DNA of 6,397 nucleotides from WGAB01 sp964406105. Its GTDB lineage: Bacteria; Hydrothermota; Hydrothermia; WGAB01. The notes below the pieces were generated by a model. The model had not been told where the DNA came from. It worked only from the letters and a program-made list of their open reading frames with translations, and ran no database searches. Position 1 is the stretch's first letter; every line of letters starts with the position of its first letter. Positions 5,415 to 6,397 of the stretch are shown here, one piece after another. Position numbers and translations under genes: made by a program. The stretch spans positions 1-6,397 of the forward strand of contig CAYOQK010000025.1 in assembly GCA_964406105.1 (NCBI GenBank). The letters run 5' to 3'.

Positions 5415-6377
5415 ATGGAACACCACCTGCAGGAGATCCAAAGGAACCGCGAGCTCTTCACGTTTCTCAGCGAATTGTTCTCGGAACACGATTTAAAGGC
5501 CTTCTTGGAGGCCACCCGCCGAAAACTGCCCACGGTGATCCGTGTGAACACCCTCAAGGCCTCAGAACCCGAGGTGGTGCAACGACTCCAGCGGCAGGGG
5601 TTCGTTTTGGAAAACATCCCGGGCATCCCCGCCGCCTACCGGATCCGCGAAAAACCCTATCCCATCGGGAAAACCCTGGAACACTTCCTGGGTTACGTGT
5701 ACGTTCAGGAACTGGCCTCCATGCTTCCCCCGGTGATCTTAGGGCCTCGGCCCCACGAGAGGGTGTTGGACCTGGCCGCAGCCCCTGGCTCCAAAACCAC
5801 CCAAATGGCCCAAATGATGGAAAACACCGGGGTCATCGTGGCCAACGACGTGGATGTCCAGCGGATGAAGGCCCTGACCAACAACCTGGACCGCTCCGGG
5901 GTGATCAACACGGTGCTCACCCAGGTGGACGGCTACAAACTGGGATTTTGGCTGGAGAACACCTTTGACCGGGTGCTCCTGGATGCCCCGTGCTCCGCTC
6001 TGGGCACCCTGCACAAAACCTACGAAATCCTCAAGTGGTGGTCCTGGGGAAAGGTGGGCCGCCTGGTGCGTACCCAAAAGGGCCTGATCCTCGCAGCCTA
6101 CCGGGCCCTGCGGCCTGGAGGGGTGATGGTGTATTCCACCTGCACCCTGGTGCCTGAGGAAAACGAAGGGGTGGTTCAGTTCCTGAAGGAACGGCATCCT
6201 GAGGCCCAGATCCTTCCCATCCCCGAAATCCCAGGGTTCAAAACACGTCCGGGGTTCACACGATGGAAGCGCAACGAATACCCCCCCGAGACAAGCCATA
6301 CCCTAAGGGTGTATCCTCAAGACAACCTCACCGAGGGATTCTTTATCGCGAGGATTTCCAAACCCGAGAATGGATAA
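5415..6377 (+). CDS. Nol1/Nop2/Sun-family RNA (cytosine-C5)-methyltransferase, minimal form
   Basis: The 320-aa protein should methylate C5 of a cytosine in rRNA or tRNA using S-adenosylmethionine. A small N-terminal region (about 1-110, with the family motif RVNTLK at 44-49) precedes the Rossmann catalytic domain. Visible motifs are DLAAAPGSKTTQ (119-130, SAM binding), AND (acidic residue binding ribose, about 141-143), DAPCS with Cys193 (190-194) and STCTL with Cys243 (241-245). In RsmB-like enzymes the STC cysteine is the nucleophile and the PC cysteine assists product release; both are present. It lacks the N-terminal NusB-like domain of RsmB (about 430 aa) and the long C-terminal extension of RsmF (about 480 aa), so target and symbol stay open. 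ATG 5415 begins 2 nt after the cdaR stop without a clear Shine-Dalgarno, suggesting coupled translation in the dacA-cdaR operon. Confidence 0.9.
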   Translation: MEHHLQEIQRNRELFTFLSELFSEHDLKAFLEATRRKLPTVIRVNTLKASEPEVVQRLQRQGFVLENIPGIPAAYRIREKPYPIGKTLEHFLGYVYVQELASMLPPVILGPRPHERVLDLAAAPGSKTTQMAQMMENTGVIVANDVDVQRMKALTNNLDRSGVINTVLTQVDGYKLGFWLENTFDRVLLDAPCSALGTLHKTYEILKWWSWGKVGRLVRTQKGLILAAYRALRPGGVMVYSTCTLVPEENEGVVQFLKERHPEAQILPIPEIPGFKTRPGFTRWKRNEYPPETSHTLRVYPQDNLTEGFFIARISKPENG

Positions 6378-6397
6378 ATCCCCCAGAATTTCCCCCC

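Overview
This is a compact stretch of chromosome from a GC-rich bacterium (about 60% GC by eye). It carries five complete, intact protein genes and no mobile element, CRISPR array or rRNA gene. The Arg/Glu/Pro-rich proteins, tight packing and promoter boxes placed almost on the start codons suggest a thermophilic or uncultivated lineage that uses leaderless mRNAs (the Thermus/Deinococcus type of arrangement, or a candidate phylum). I cannot name the phylum from sequence alone.

Layout: 1-297 has no gene but is rich in short paired direct repeats, one copy of which can be folded as a small four-stem cloverleaf. Positions 298-2262 (minus strand) encode an AMP-forming acyl-CoA synthetase of the acetyl-CoA synthetase type. 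Its predicted carboxylate pocket lacks the tryptophan that restricts true acetate enzymes. A 195-bp divergent region (2263-2457) follows. On the plus strand come thiD fused to a CsaA-type tRNA-binding domain (2458-3606), the diadenylate cyclase gene dacA/cdaA (3630-4421), its YbbR-domain partner cdaR (4411-5412), and a minimal Nol1/Nop2/Sun-type RNA cytosine-C5 methyltransferase (5415-6377).

How they work together: dacA and cdaR form the conserved c-di-AMP synthesis and regulation module. They are translationally coupled, with an 11-nt overlap and a TTG start. The methyltransferase starts 2 nt after cdaR, where glmM is often found in other bacteria. The ThiD fusion gene and dacA are each preceded by a perfect TATAAT box ending 7 or 12 nt before the ATG, so both mRNAs should have no leader or almost none. 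The downstream gene cdaR instead uses an internal Shine-Dalgarno.

The most unusual item is the ThiD-CsaA fusion: a vitamin B1 pyrimidine kinase with a complete C-terminal OB-fold chaperone/tRNA-binding domain in one uninterrupted reading frame. The leaderless start also leaves no room for a TPP riboswitch on this gene.
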